Source of the DNA: Fluviicola sp.
Lineage (GTDB): Bacteria > Bacteroidota > Bacteroidia > Flavobacteriales_D > Crocinitomicaceae
Direction: 5' to 3'
DNA: 59,051 nucleotides
NCBI GenBank assembly: GCA_002734085.1
Contig: NVXV01000010.1
Location: forward strand, 1-59,051
Part shown: positions 1-8,575 of the stretch, piece after piece
Layout: the number at the start of each line of letters is the position of its first letter
Position numbering within the stretch: the stretch's first letter is position 1
Program-made: the position numbers and the translations under genes
Notes under the pieces: generated by a model
Told to the model about the DNA's origin: nothing
What the model saw: the letters and a program-made list of their open reading frames with translations, nothing else
The model's database searches: none

Positions 1-815
1 CCATCAATCCACGTGTATGAATCACAAGCGGTCTGCACATCTGTTCCAGAGTTTGAATTATTGATTGTTAAATCTAACGTTACCAAAGAATCGCATCCTA
101 CTGCATTCGTAAGAGTGAAAGTTGCCGAGTTGTTAGAAGAAGTATACGTATTCCCATCAATCCAAGTATAAGAATCACAAGTGGTTTGAATATCAGTTCC
201 TGTTGAAGAGCTCAATATCGTAAGATCCAATGTAACCACAGAATCACAACCTACTGCATTTGTCAAGGCATGTGTTGCTGTGTTATTGGATGTAGTGTAC
301 GTATTCCCATCAATCCAAGTATAAGAATCACAAGCGGTTTGAATATCAGTTCCTGTTGTAGAGTTATTCATCGTAAGATCCAATGTTACTACAGAATCAC
401 ATCCTGCTGCATTCGTTAAGGTAAATGTAGCCGAGTTGTTGGATGCAGTATACGTATTTCCATCAATCCACGTGTATGAATCACAAGCGGTCTGCACATC
501 TGTTCCAGAGTTTGAATTATTGATTGTTAAATCTAACGTTACCAAAGAATCGCATCCTGCTGCATTCGTAAGAGTGAAAGTTGCCGAGTTGTTAGAAGAA
601 GTATACGTATTCCCATCGATCCACGTGTATGAATTACAAGCGGTTTGAACATCTGTCCCTGTGTTTGAATTATTGATTGTTAAATTTAAGGCTAACACAG
701 AATCACAACCTGCTACACTTGTTAGGGTATGTGTAGCCGTGTTATTCGATGTTGTATACGTATTACCGTCAATCCAAGTATAAGAATCACATGCAGTTAC
801 ATTAAAAGGGTAGGT
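1..815 (-). repeat. Tandem 153-bp coding repeats (51 aa), at least five periods
   Basis: The marker CCATCAATCC (or CCATCGATCC / CCGTCAATCC) recurs at 1, 154, 307, 460, 613 and 766, always exactly 153 bases apart. The array is in frame with the minus-strand CDS and continues past the left edge. The units at 1-153 and 460-612 differ at only one base (position 100 versus 559), while neighbouring units differ much more. Confidence 0.92.
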
Positions 816-2279
816 CATATCCATACACCTGTAGTATTTACCAAAGAAAACATCCTCTGCAAAAGCAGAAGTGTGAGTGGCAACACCCGCTGTAGGATCC
901 AGGTCTATAGTACTAGAGAAGTTTCCAGTTAAATAGAAATCGTTATCAGTATCTAGTGCAATTGCTCTACCTTCATTCCAAGAAGAAATACCCATTTGAA
1001 CTGCCCAAAGTGGTTTTGCGTTGGGATTATATTTAGCCACTACTACTGACACTGCAGAAGGACTAAATAACTTTAAACTGTCTGGACCAAAATCAAAATC
1101 CAATGTATCTATAAAATGTCCGACAATTACTGGGAATTCGTTGTTGTCGAGTTCAATATCATAAATCTTATCCCTGCTCGAACTACCTACGGAGTATCCC
1201 CACATGTAATTTCCGTTCGCATCAAATTTCGAAAAGAGGATATCATTACTTCCTTCTGAAACATGAGCGTCTCCACTTCCAGAATAGTCAAAATCAGCTG
1301 TTCCGTCAAAGTGTCCTCCCACATATATTTCATTGTTTGAGTTTGTAACTAAAGCCTCTATCTGATGCTCTACACCATCATCAACAATGTGATGAACCCA
1401 AACAAAAGCACCAGTCGACGATAACTTCCAAACGAATAAATTTGTATTTGCGTTTTGAGCTGTTAAAATTGAACTCCCTCCAGATGGGTCAAAATCACAT
1501 GAACTATGAAACGAACCACCCGCTATTACATCACCATTATCGTCAACAGCTAGTGCTCCAATTGCATCGGTTTGCGTTCCACCAGCAGTAACATGCCAGA
1601 CATAATTACCATCTAAATCATATTTCGCAACAAACATATCTGAACCATTTGCTCCTCCAGCATTTGCGGTTCCAGGTCCAGGATCAAAATCAGGATTACT
1701 AGTATATCGCCCTCCTATATGCAAATGGTTGTTTTTAATCACGAAATCATTAGGAGACATAAAGGACCATGCACCCCCTATCAGCTTAACCCAAATGAGC
1801 TGACCAGCGGGTGTATATTTAGCTATAAATACATCCGATGTTGAATTTGTAGTACTTGAGACGACGTTTGGCGCTCCTAAAGGATTGAAGTCTGTAGTGC
1901 CATCGAATTGACCTACAAAATAAACATTACCCGCATTGTCTACTTCTACACCTTTACCAATATCTAGTGAAGATGTACCTCCTAATCTAAACCCCCATTG
2001 GTATGCTCCTAAGTCATCATATTTGGCAACAAAGATATTATTACTACCGCTAGAAGTTTGTGTTGATGTTGAACCTACTGGATCCAACTCTAATGTTCCT
2101 TGAAATTTTCCAGTGATGTAGGAACTATTATCTGAGTCAATGGCTATGTCAAAAACCTCATCTTGGAACGTTGAACCTGGAAGGCTCTCTCCCCAAATGT
2201 AGGCTTGAGATTGTGCATTTAAACCAATACCCATCAAGAATATGAATAGCATTGATTTTATTGTGTAATTGTGTTTCAT
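1..2279 (-). CDS. Secreted beta-propeller-like protein with 51-aa C-terminal tandem repeats (partial, runs off left edge)
   Basis: The minus frame is open from an ATG at 2279 to the window edge, giving about 759 residues without a stop. The N-terminus MKHNYTIKSMLFIFLMGIGLNAQ is a signal peptide. Residues of about 25-480 are loosely repeated units with phrases such as FVAKYDDLG, YQWG and DNAGNVY, followed by short tracts like TDFNPLGAPN; this is the pattern of SBBP/delta-60-like propeller proteins. From about residue 488 the protein becomes near-perfect 51-aa repeats of the form CDSYTWIDGNTYT...GCDSLVTLDLTI, each with two cysteines. In Bacteroidota such proteins usually end in a T9SS sorting domain, which would lie outside the window. 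Likely cell-surface or secreted; the exact role is unknown. Small plus-strand ORFs here are shadows of the repeats. Confidence 0.85.
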   Translation of the reverse strand, partial: MKHNYTIKSMLFIFLMGIGLNAQSQAYIWGESLPGSTFQDEVFDIAIDSDNSSYITGKFQGTLELDPVGSTSTQTSSGSNNIFVAKYDDLGAYQWGFRLGGTSSLDIGKGVEVDNAGNVYFVGQFDGTTDFNPLGAPNVVSSTTNSTSDVFIAKYTPAGQLIWVKLIGGAWSFMSPNDFVIKNNHLHIGGRYTSNPDFDPGPGTANAGGANGSDMFVAKYDLDGNYVWHVTAGGTQTDAIGALAVDDNGDVIAGGSFHSSCDFDPSGGSSILTAQNANTNLFVWKLSSTGAFVWVHHIVDDGVEHQIEALVTNSNNEIYVGGHFDGTADFDYSGSGDAHVSEGSNDILFSKFDANGNYMWGYSVGSSSRDKIYDIELDNNEFPVIVGHFIDTLDFDFGPDSLKLFSPSAVSVVVAKYNPNAKPLWAVQMGISSWNEGRAIALDTDNDFYLTGNFSSTIDLDPTAGVATHTSAFAEDVFFGKYYRCMDMTYPFNVTACDSYTWIDGNTYTTSNNTATHTLTSVAGCDSVLALNLTINNSNTGTDVQTACNSYTWIDGNTYTSSNNSATFTLTNAAGCDSLVTLDLTINNSNSGTDVQTACDSYTWIDGNTYTASNNSATFTLTNAAGCDSVVTLDLTMNNSTTGTDIQTACDSYTWIDGNTYTTSNNTATHALTNAVGCDSVVTLDLTILSSSTGTDIQTTCDSYTWIDGNTYTSSNNSATFTLTNAVGCDSLVTLDLTINNSNSGTDVQTACDSYTWID

Positions 2280-2466
2280 AGTTTTTAATTTAAAGGATGA
2301 ACTTTTTGTTTATTTAACTTCTTAAATGAAATTTTTGTAAACCTACAATCTATTTTTATTACATAACTATTTGAATAGATGTATCTTGTTAGCCTGCATT
2401 AACATGCGGTTAAAATGAAGCCCTCGGATGTGTTTTAACTGAATTATTGCGTAAATTCGTAACGTC

Positions 2467-5400
2467 ATGTTTTTCAGGTATACCATTTTTGTAATTGCTT
2501 TCTTGCACTGTTTTTCGGCAAGTAGTCAATCTTATTCCTTTAAAACAAATTATCTCGGTATGGAGGATGGTCTTTCCTTCAGGCATGTGAATGCTATAAC
2601 TCAAGACAATGATGGTTTTGTCTGGATTGGTACACGCACAGGTTTGAATAAATTTGATGGATACCGTTTTATTTCATATACCGAAGAAGGACAAAGTTCC
2701 AACGCTATAATTAATAACAATATTCATGACTTGGAAATCGGTCCAAAAGGTAATATTTGGGTCGCTACAGAAACTGGAATATCTATTATTAATTCAAGAA
2801 CGGATGAAGTAATGTCTATTAAGTCTTCCCAAGTATTTGGTGATGATTCAGAGGTGTCCAGTATTAGTAATATTGTCATTACTCCATATTCAAAACGAGT
2901 GTTTATTCAAGGGCACACACTCAATGCGTTAGAACATTACTATACTACAGTCGAATATAAAGATGGCCAATTCATTCCCGTTTCTGTGGAAATTAAGGAC
3001 AAGAAGTGGGATGTAATACGCTATGTGTTTGAGGATGCTAATCGTGAACTTTGGATAAACCCAAATAATGAGATGCTTTTTGTTAAAGTCAATGATGACT
3101 TTGAGACGAAAGAAGTTGTAGAGCTTCCAGAATCCTTGTTTGACTTATATTTAAGTGATTCAAAATTTCATATTAACTTTGAGACATCCAAAGCGATTCC
3201 TTACAGGAGAAAACATGATTTCACTCAAGATATTAGTAAAAGCAGTTTAGAGATTTTTCTTTCGTTTTGTGATGGGGAGAAGGTGGTAAATGCTTTATGG
3301 AATGTTCAAAAGAATACTTTTAAGGAGCTAGCACTAAGAAAGCCAAAAAGAATTAACTCCTCATTACGGTTTAACGTCACAACTGATGGTCAAATCTGGA
3401 GACAATATGATCAAGAGGTAGGCGCTTTTATTAAAGGAAAAGATTATATTATTGGTTCTGATTATGGATTGCCTGAAATCAGTTTGATCACTGAATTCTA
3501 TAAAAGTGACGATGGTACAGTGTGGGTCGGTACTGACTTTGGAGTTTATAGAATACTGCAAGTGAAAAACCCTTTTGAGTTTCATTTTTCATCAACTCCA
3601 GATCACAATGGGATTGGGAATAGTCTTCGTAGTATTTCACAATACTCAAATAATGAAATACTTGTTTCTACAGTAGGTAACGGGGTTTGGCAATACAATC
3701 CTATTTCAGGAAAAGCTGAGCAACTGATAAAAAAGAATGTTAAAAGCGCATTAAAAGCACATCATATTCTGCCCTTTGGAATTTATCATGCAGATAAAAC
3801 GATATGGATGGCAAACTGGTTTGATCATGGAATTTTAAAGTATAATACGATCACCAAAGAGTTGACACACCTCACTTGTCCAGAAAATGAGAGAGGTTAT
3901 GGGCGATGTTTGGAAAAAAAGTCTGATAGTGAACTATGGCTTGGAACCGATTTGGGGTTAAACCTGTTGAATATTGAAAATGATAGAATCACACAGGTTC
4001 ATACTAACAAGGACGATAAAACACTTGAAACATTGAATATTACATTTTTAAAGCAAGATCGAGAAGGACTGCTTTGGATTGGCTCTCAAAATTCAGGTGT
4101 ATTTACTTTAGATAAGGAAAGTAATTTCTCATCCGTTATTGACAAATCCAATGGACTTTCTAGTGACGCCATTTTATCTATTCAAACAGGCACCGATTAT
4201 GTGTGGATTGGAACTTCTAACGGCCTAAACCGCTGGAATGTTAATACAAAAGAACTCACTTTATTTACAACAGACAATGGTTTACCTGATAATACGGTGT
4301 ACGAAATTCTTGATGAAGGCGATGTACTTTGGTTAAGCACGAATAGGGGACTGTGTAGATTTGATAAAAGAGATAATGGTACTACCAATTATGGATCTAA
4401 AATGAATTTCCCAAACACGGAATTCAATAATATGAGCTCGTTGAAATATAATGATAGTACGCTGATTTTTGGAAGTTTAAACGGTTATGTGCAAATAAAT
4501 ACAGCCGTTAAAAATGAGGATACTAAAAACTTTGGAGTTGTGTTAAGTCGATTTGAGAAGTTTGACGGAATCAAAAATAAAATACAAGAAATAAGAATTG
4601 ACCTAAGCAAAGGAATAGATATCTCTCCAGGTGATAAGTTTTTCAACTTTGAGTTTGCAACTACAGATCTTTTTTCAAATACTTTTAAACGTTTTGCCTA
4701 TCGTTTAGAGGGGTACGATGAGGTTTGGAATGAATTGGGTTTTGAGAACAAAATCCGCTTTAATAGTTTGCCAGTAGGTTCCTACAACTTAAAGGTAAAA
4801 ACTACAAGAAGGGATGGGAAATGGTCGAGTTCAGTGCTAACTATTCCGATAAGAATTCATCAAGTTTTTTACATGACCTGGTGGTTTTTTGTATTGATGG
4901 CAATCACATTTATGCTTATCGTATTCCTCATTTATAAATACAGATTGAATCAATTAAAAAAACTGGAAAAAATAAGGCTTCAAATTGCAAGTGATTTGCA
5001 CGATGATGTAGGAAGTATTTTAACGCAAATTTCCATACGAACAGAGTTGGTTACTGAAGGAATTTTTGATGAAAAAGAAAGGGGTGAAGAGCTGATCAAA
5101 ATTGCACAATCTACCCGTACAGCAGTTGATACGATGGGGGATATCGTATGGTCCATTGATTCGCGAAAAGATGGATTTAACGATCTAATTGACAGGATGA
5201 AAGAGTACGCCTCTAAAACGTTAACACCTTTAGATATTCAATGCTGGTTTGAAATACCTGAAGACTTAAGTTTGTATACCTTATCACTTGAAAAAAGACA
5301 AAACATTTATTTGATTTTCAAAGAGTCGGTAAATAATATTACAAAACATTCAAATGCTTCTGAATTTAAGGTTATTATTGGTGTTCACAGGGGTAAATTC

Positions 5401-5553
5401 TTAATGCAATTAAAAGATAATGGTACCTTGAAACCAAGTAAAGAAGATTATCAGGGGCAAGGACTAATGAACATGAAAATGCGAGCAGAAAGAATAGGAG
5501 GAGATGTCAGTATTACAACTACTGATGGTTTTGAAATTAGTATAAAGGTCTAG
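2467..5553 (+). CDS. Two-component sensor histidine kinase with periplasmic Reg_prop beta-propeller and Y_Y_Y domain
   Basis: 1028 aa. A signal peptide (residues 1-20) is followed by a large periplasmic sensor built of Reg_prop-type units (NAITQDNDGFVWIGT, ILSIQTGTDYVWIGT, VYEILDEGDVLWLST). A Y_Y_Y domain follows at about 730-800 (FAYRLEGYDEVW), then one membrane helix at about 803-824. The cytoplasmic kinase is of the HisKA_3 type (SDLHDDVGS, His845) with HATPase_c motifs NITKHSN, KDNG and GQGLMNM. The architecture is that of Bacteroidota sensors for extracellular or periplasmic ligands, but without the fused receiver and AraC domains of the hybrid type. The receiver is instead supplied by the next gene, 54 bases downstream. 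The C-terminus ends right after the last ATPase strand, so it is compact but complete. The ligand is unknown. Confidence 0.93.
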   Translation: MFFRYTIFVIAFLHCFSASSQSYSFKTNYLGMEDGLSFRHVNAITQDNDGFVWIGTRTGLNKFDGYRFISYTEEGQSSNAIINNNIHDLEIGPKGNIWVATETGISIINSRTDEVMSIKSSQVFGDDSEVSSISNIVITPYSKRVFIQGHTLNALEHYYTTVEYKDGQFIPVSVEIKDKKWDVIRYVFEDANRELWINPNNEMLFVKVNDDFETKEVVELPESLFDLYLSDSKFHINFETSKAIPYRRKHDFTQDISKSSLEIFLSFCDGEKVVNALWNVQKNTFKELALRKPKRINSSLRFNVTTDGQIWRQYDQEVGAFIKGKDYIIGSDYGLPEISLITEFYKSDDGTVWVGTDFGVYRILQVKNPFEFHFSSTPDHNGIGNSLRSISQYSNNEILVSTVGNGVWQYNPISGKAEQLIKKNVKSALKAHHILPFGIYHADKTIWMANWFDHGILKYNTITKELTHLTCPENERGYGRCLEKKSDSELWLGTDLGLNLLNIENDRITQVHTNKDDKTLETLNITFLKQDREGLLWIGSQNSGVFTLDKESNFSSVIDKSNGLSSDAILSIQTGTDYVWIGTSNGLNRWNVNTKELTLFTTDNGLPDNTVYEILDEGDVLWLSTNRGLCRFDKRDNGTTNYGSKMNFPNTEFNNMSSLKYNDSTLIFGSLNGYVQINTAVKNEDTKNFGVVLSRFEKFDGIKNKIQEIRIDLSKGIDISPGDKFFNFEFATTDLFSNTFKRFAYRLEGYDEVWNELGFENKIRFNSLPVGSYNLKVKTTRRDGKWSSSVLTIPIRIHQVFYMTWWFFVLMAITFMLIVFLIYKYRLNQLKKLEKIRLQIASDLHDDVGSILTQISIRTELVTEGIFDEKERGEELIKIAQSTRTAVDTMGDIVWSIDSRKDGFNDLIDRMKEYASKTLTPLDIQCWFEIPEDLSLYTLSLEKRQNIYLIFKESVNNITKHSNASEFKVIIGVHRGKFLMQLKDNGTLKPSKEDYQGQGLMNMKMRAERIGGDVSITTTDGFEISIKV

Positions 5554-5607
5554 TCCCTGCATGTTTATGCAGTTAATTCTTTGTAATTAAATTATGATAT
5601 TTGTGAC

Positions 5608-6246
5608 ATGTTAAAAGTTGGATTAGTAGAAGATATTGAGGAGATTAGAACCTTACAAGAAAAATTTCTGAATGCTCAACCTGATATAGACGTTGTGTTG
5701 TCATCTGGTTCCATGGAAGATTTTATTCAAAAGCTTGATAATCTTCCGAAACAGCCAGCCATCATTATTTCAGATATTGGATTACCAGGCATGACAGGTA
5801 TTGAAGGAATTCAATTGATTAAACGAAAATACCCAGAAATAGAATTCATTATCGTTTCAATCTATACCGATACTGATAATATTTATAAAGCGCTTTGTTC
5901 TGGTGCTGTCGGATACTTAATGAAAAACACACCAATGCATGAACTGAAAGAGGCTATTTTTACAGTGCTAGAAGGTGGGTCTCCAATGACGCCAAGTATT
6001 GCAAGGAAGGTCATTCAACATTTTAGTCCAGTGAAACGCGACGAAGAAAATGATTTAAGCACAAAAGAACTTCAGGTTGTTCAATGCATCGTTGAAGGCC
6101 TTAGTTATAAATTATGTGCAGATCGTTTGTCGATTTCCATCAATACTGTTCGTCACCACATTCGAAATATCTATACCAAACTTAGTATTAATAGCAAAAC
6201 TGAACTTATCAGTAGATCGCTATCAGGTCGCGTTAAGGGTACTTAG
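5608..6246 (+). CDS. NarL/LuxR-family response regulator
   Basis: 212 aa. The N-terminal receiver has the acidic patch VEDIEE and phosphoacceptor Asp56 in ISDIGLPGMTG, with the conserved Thr/Ser and Lys region (FIIVSIY, GYLMKNT). The C-terminus (about 150-205) is a LuxR-type helix-turn-helix (STKELQVVQCIVEGLSY, INTVRHHIRNIYTKL). It lies 54 bases downstream of the HisKA_3 kinase on the same strand, and HisKA_3 kinases pair with NarL-type regulators, so the two are almost certainly cognate. No target operon is evident from the window. Confidence 0.94.
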   Translation: MLKVGLVEDIEEIRTLQEKFLNAQPDIDVVLSSGSMEDFIQKLDNLPKQPAIIISDIGLPGMTGIEGIQLIKRKYPEIEFIIVSIYTDTDNIYKALCSGAVGYLMKNTPMHELKEAIFTVLEGGSPMTPSIARKVIQHFSPVKRDEENDLSTKELQVVQCIVEGLSYKLCADRLSISINTVRHHIRNIYTKLSINSKTELISRSLSGRVKGT

Positions 6247-6412
6247 ATTAGTAATCTGGTAGTGTCCTCTTCAAAACATTATATTCAGTAACAAACCGTA
6301 ATAAGTTGTTTTAAACGGCCTACTAGGAACTTCAAAGGTCTGTAAACGAATATTTTCGACTTTTTCATAAACATCAGATTTACTGTGGTTCGTTTATTGT
6401 TCAAACAGCTAA

Positions 6413-6420
6413 TACATTTG
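6413..6420 (+). promoter_or_regulatory. Candidate -7 box TACATTTG
   Basis: An exact match to the Bacteroidota -7 consensus TAnnTTTG, about 95 bases upstream of the YARHG lipoprotein gene, in the 268-base gap after the response regulator. No well-spaced TTTG -33 element is seen (a TTG at 6397-6399 is too close). The rest of the gap shows nothing recognisable. Confidence 0.35.
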
Positions 6421-6514
6421 GAATTGGTTCTGAAATTATTGCTAAATTTATAGTGTGGATGAGCTTATTTTATTTCCCATGCACTACGTATGACCTACAA
6501 AAACAACATTGAAA

Positions 6515-7474
6515 ATGAAAAAAACTGTATTTATAATAATTATTACTCTTTTAACTATTGGGTGTAACTCCGAAATTAAAGACTCCGAATCAAAAATTGA
6601 AATTGAAAAAGGAACTGAAGTTACTGAACAGGAAGCACCGGAACCCAATGAGGAAGTTCTCGAAACTGATACACCTGAAAGTCAGGAAAAAACGGATTCT
6701 ATTATAGGCTCTTGGGTGGGCTACTTTAAAGAAGACACGAAAGAAGATTATACGGATAAAGCGGTTCAAGTAGACGGAGCCGTTTATTGGAATAGAGACA
6801 ATAAAATAAATATATCAATTGATAAAATAACAGACAGTTTAGTATTTGGACATAGTGTTGTTGCTGGAAATAACCGTCCTTTTAAAGGAGTAGTAATTGA
6901 TGGAGTTTTCAGTGTGAAAGAACCTGGTGACGACAAATACGATGGAGAATTTAAATTTAAAATATCAGGGAATAAATTAATTGGAAAGTGGACAGCGTAT
7001 AAAGATATTAATATCAAGCATAGAAAGTATGAACTTGAAAAAAGACAGTTTTCTTATAATCCAGATATAATGTTGGAAAGAGCCAGACAATACGTTAACT
7101 GGAATACATACACTGAAGAAAAAATAACTGAAGAATATGGTGAAGGTCAATTTGAAGAATGGATCTCAAAAGAATTCGCTTTTGCAACGGACTTAATTTA
7201 CACTATGAATGCTTCAAACACCTTACTTAAAAAAGAAGATGTTGAGAATTTGAAAAAAGGGGATATAACAATAGTTAGAAATACAATTTATGCAAGACAT
7301 GGCTATTCATTTAAAAATAGACCACTCCGTATATTTTTTGACGCTCAAAGTTGGTACATTCCTGTTCATGCAGATATTAAATCTGACTTCACAGATCTTG
7401 AAAAGGAGAATATACAATTGCTTCTTCGGTATGAAAAGAATGCAAAGGAATACTATGATTATTTTGGAAGGTGA
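6515..7474 (+). CDS. YARHG-domain lipoprotein
   Basis: 319 aa from the ATG at 6515; the longer reading begins at a TTG two codons earlier. The signal sequence ends in a lipobox (LTIGC) and is followed by an acidic Glu/Thr/Pro-rich linker (about 20-60). The middle part (SIIGSWVGYF..., then INISIDKI...) looks like a small beta domain of the kind that reads as 'predicted to measure or bind'. The C-terminus carries a YARHG domain (IYARHGYSFKN...YFDAQSWY-like, here IFFDAQSWYIPV), a module found in secreted and lipoprotein contexts whose function is not established. It is probably in one transcript with the DUF2306 gene, which starts 2 bases after its stop. Confidence 0.85.
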   Translation: MKKTVFIIIITLLTIGCNSEIKDSESKIEIEKGTEVTEQEAPEPNEEVLETDTPESQEKTDSIIGSWVGYFKEDTKEDYTDKAVQVDGAVYWNRDNKINISIDKITDSLVFGHSVVAGNNRPFKGVVIDGVFSVKEPGDDKYDGEFKFKISGNKLIGKWTAYKDINIKHRKYELEKRQFSYNPDIMLERARQYVNWNTYTEEKITEEYGEGQFEEWISKEFAFATDLIYTMNASNTLLKKEDVENLKKGDITIVRNTIYARHGYSFKNRPLRIFFDAQSWYIPVHADIKSDFTDLEKENIQLLLRYEKNAKEYYDYFGR

Positions 7475-7476
7475 TC

Positions 7477-8130
7477 ATGAAGTTAATTATAAATCGTCTT
7501 TTTCTTATTAAGATTATTTTATATGGTTTATTGATTTACTTCATTTACCTATTAGGGCTTATAACTATACAATATATACCAATACGTTATGACGTAGCAT
7601 TTTTAAACATCAAGCATGAAGAAATCAAGCTGACCTATTATAAATTAGCTTTCTTTAGTCATGTATATACTAGTATATTTGTTATATCTCTAGGATTAAC
7701 TCAGTTTTCTAAAACAATACGAAGTCGATTTTCATTTATCCATAAACTAAGTGGAAAAATCTATATCCTTTTGATATTATTAATTGCTTGCCCTTCTGGT
7801 TTAGTAATGGCTTACCATGCAAACGGAGGTTTGATTCCTCAAATATCATTTTCAATCCTTTCTATTCTTTGGTTTACATTCACGTTAAAGGCATATACAG
7901 CTATTAAAAAAGGTAATTTTCAAAAGCATAAAAATTTTATGATTAGAAGTTATGCTTTAACATTATCGGCAATAAGTTTAAGGCTCTTTAAATATGGTAT
8001 CGTTTCTACTTTTGAATTGCCACCCATGGACACGTATAAAATTGTTTCCGTTTTAGGTTGGGTAATGAACTTAGCGATAGCAGAAATGATAATAAGAAGA
8101 ACTGCTGGAAATAAATTACAAAATATATGA
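7477..8130 (+). CDS. DUF2306 family membrane protein
   Basis: 217 aa from the ATG at 7477; the annotatable GTG at 7471 overlaps the upstream stop and is less likely. Four to five hydrophobic helices are visible. The family signature is HKLSGKIYILLILLIACPSG, then a glycine pair, then KHKNFMIRSYALTLSAISLRL, which is typical of DUF2306, a predicted heme/quinone-type or electron-transfer-like membrane family without an established role. It sits directly behind the YARHG lipoprotein. A second protein of similar design (HI-x-AG, HKRMGRVYAL) is at 41640-42320. Confidence 0.82.
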   Translation: MKLIINRLFLIKIILYGLLIYFIYLLGLITIQYIPIRYDVAFLNIKHEEIKLTYYKLAFFSHVYTSIFVISLGLTQFSKTIRSRFSFIHKLSGKIYILLILLIACPSGLVMAYHANGGLIPQISFSILSILWFTFTLKAYTAIKKGNFQKHKNFMIRSYALTLSAISLRLFKYGIVSTFELPPMDTYKIVSVLGWVMNLAIAEMIIRRTAGNKLQNI

Positions 8131-8222
8131 TCTCATTGAGAGATTGTTGAGACATTTAAAATTATAAACAAATTCAAAAAAAACGAGTTACTTTGAGTCT
8201 GCGTTGCAGAACTAAACCATTT

Positions 8223-8573
8223 ATGCAAAGAGCTGAAAAACCATACAGAGCCATCAACTATCTGATAGATGTTTTTGTCATATCCTTAATTATGGCATTT
8301 ATCACCTGGGTAGACGGATATCATTCGAAGTTTCTGTCGTGGTTTGTGTTTTTCCTCTATTATCTCTTATTTGAAATAACAACTCAGAGAACTTTTGGAA
8401 AAATGATAACAAAGACCTATGTGGTTGGACCTAGAGACGAAAAGCCAAGTGTTAGAGCGATAATTTTAAGAACGGTCTGTCGTTTTTTTTACCTTGATCT
8501 TATATCGTTTCTATTGGGTACTTACGGGATTCATGACGGATATTCAAAAACAAGAGTGATTAGGAAAAAATAA
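8223..8573 (+). CDS. RDD family membrane protein
   Basis: 116 aa from the ATG at 8223 (a TTG-started reading adds ten unlikely residues). It has the RDD pattern: an N-terminal RAINYLIDVFVISLIM helix with the Arg and Asp of the family name, a second helix, then the conserved RTFGKMITKTYVV loop and a C-terminal RAIILRTVCR segment. RDD proteins are small integral membrane proteins of mostly unknown, possibly transport, function. The gene is convergent with the DUF255 gene, with only 2 bases between the stops. Confidence 0.8.
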   Translation: MQRAEKPYRAINYLIDVFVISLIMAFITWVDGYHSKFLSWFVFFLYYLLFEITTQRTFGKMITKTYVVGPRDEKPSVRAIILRTVCRFFYLDLISFLLGTYGIHDGYSKTRVIRKK

Positions 8574-8575
8574 AA

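Noticed and set aside
1-815. CRISPR-like array (regular spacing)
   Set aside because: The 153-base units are wholly repeated without unique spacers and keep the reading frame; they are coding repeats.
436-932. Plus-strand ORFs of 67-70 aa inside the 153-bp repeat region
   Set aside because: They repeat with the array and lie opposite the long open minus-strand frame that has a signal peptide and protein-like repeats.
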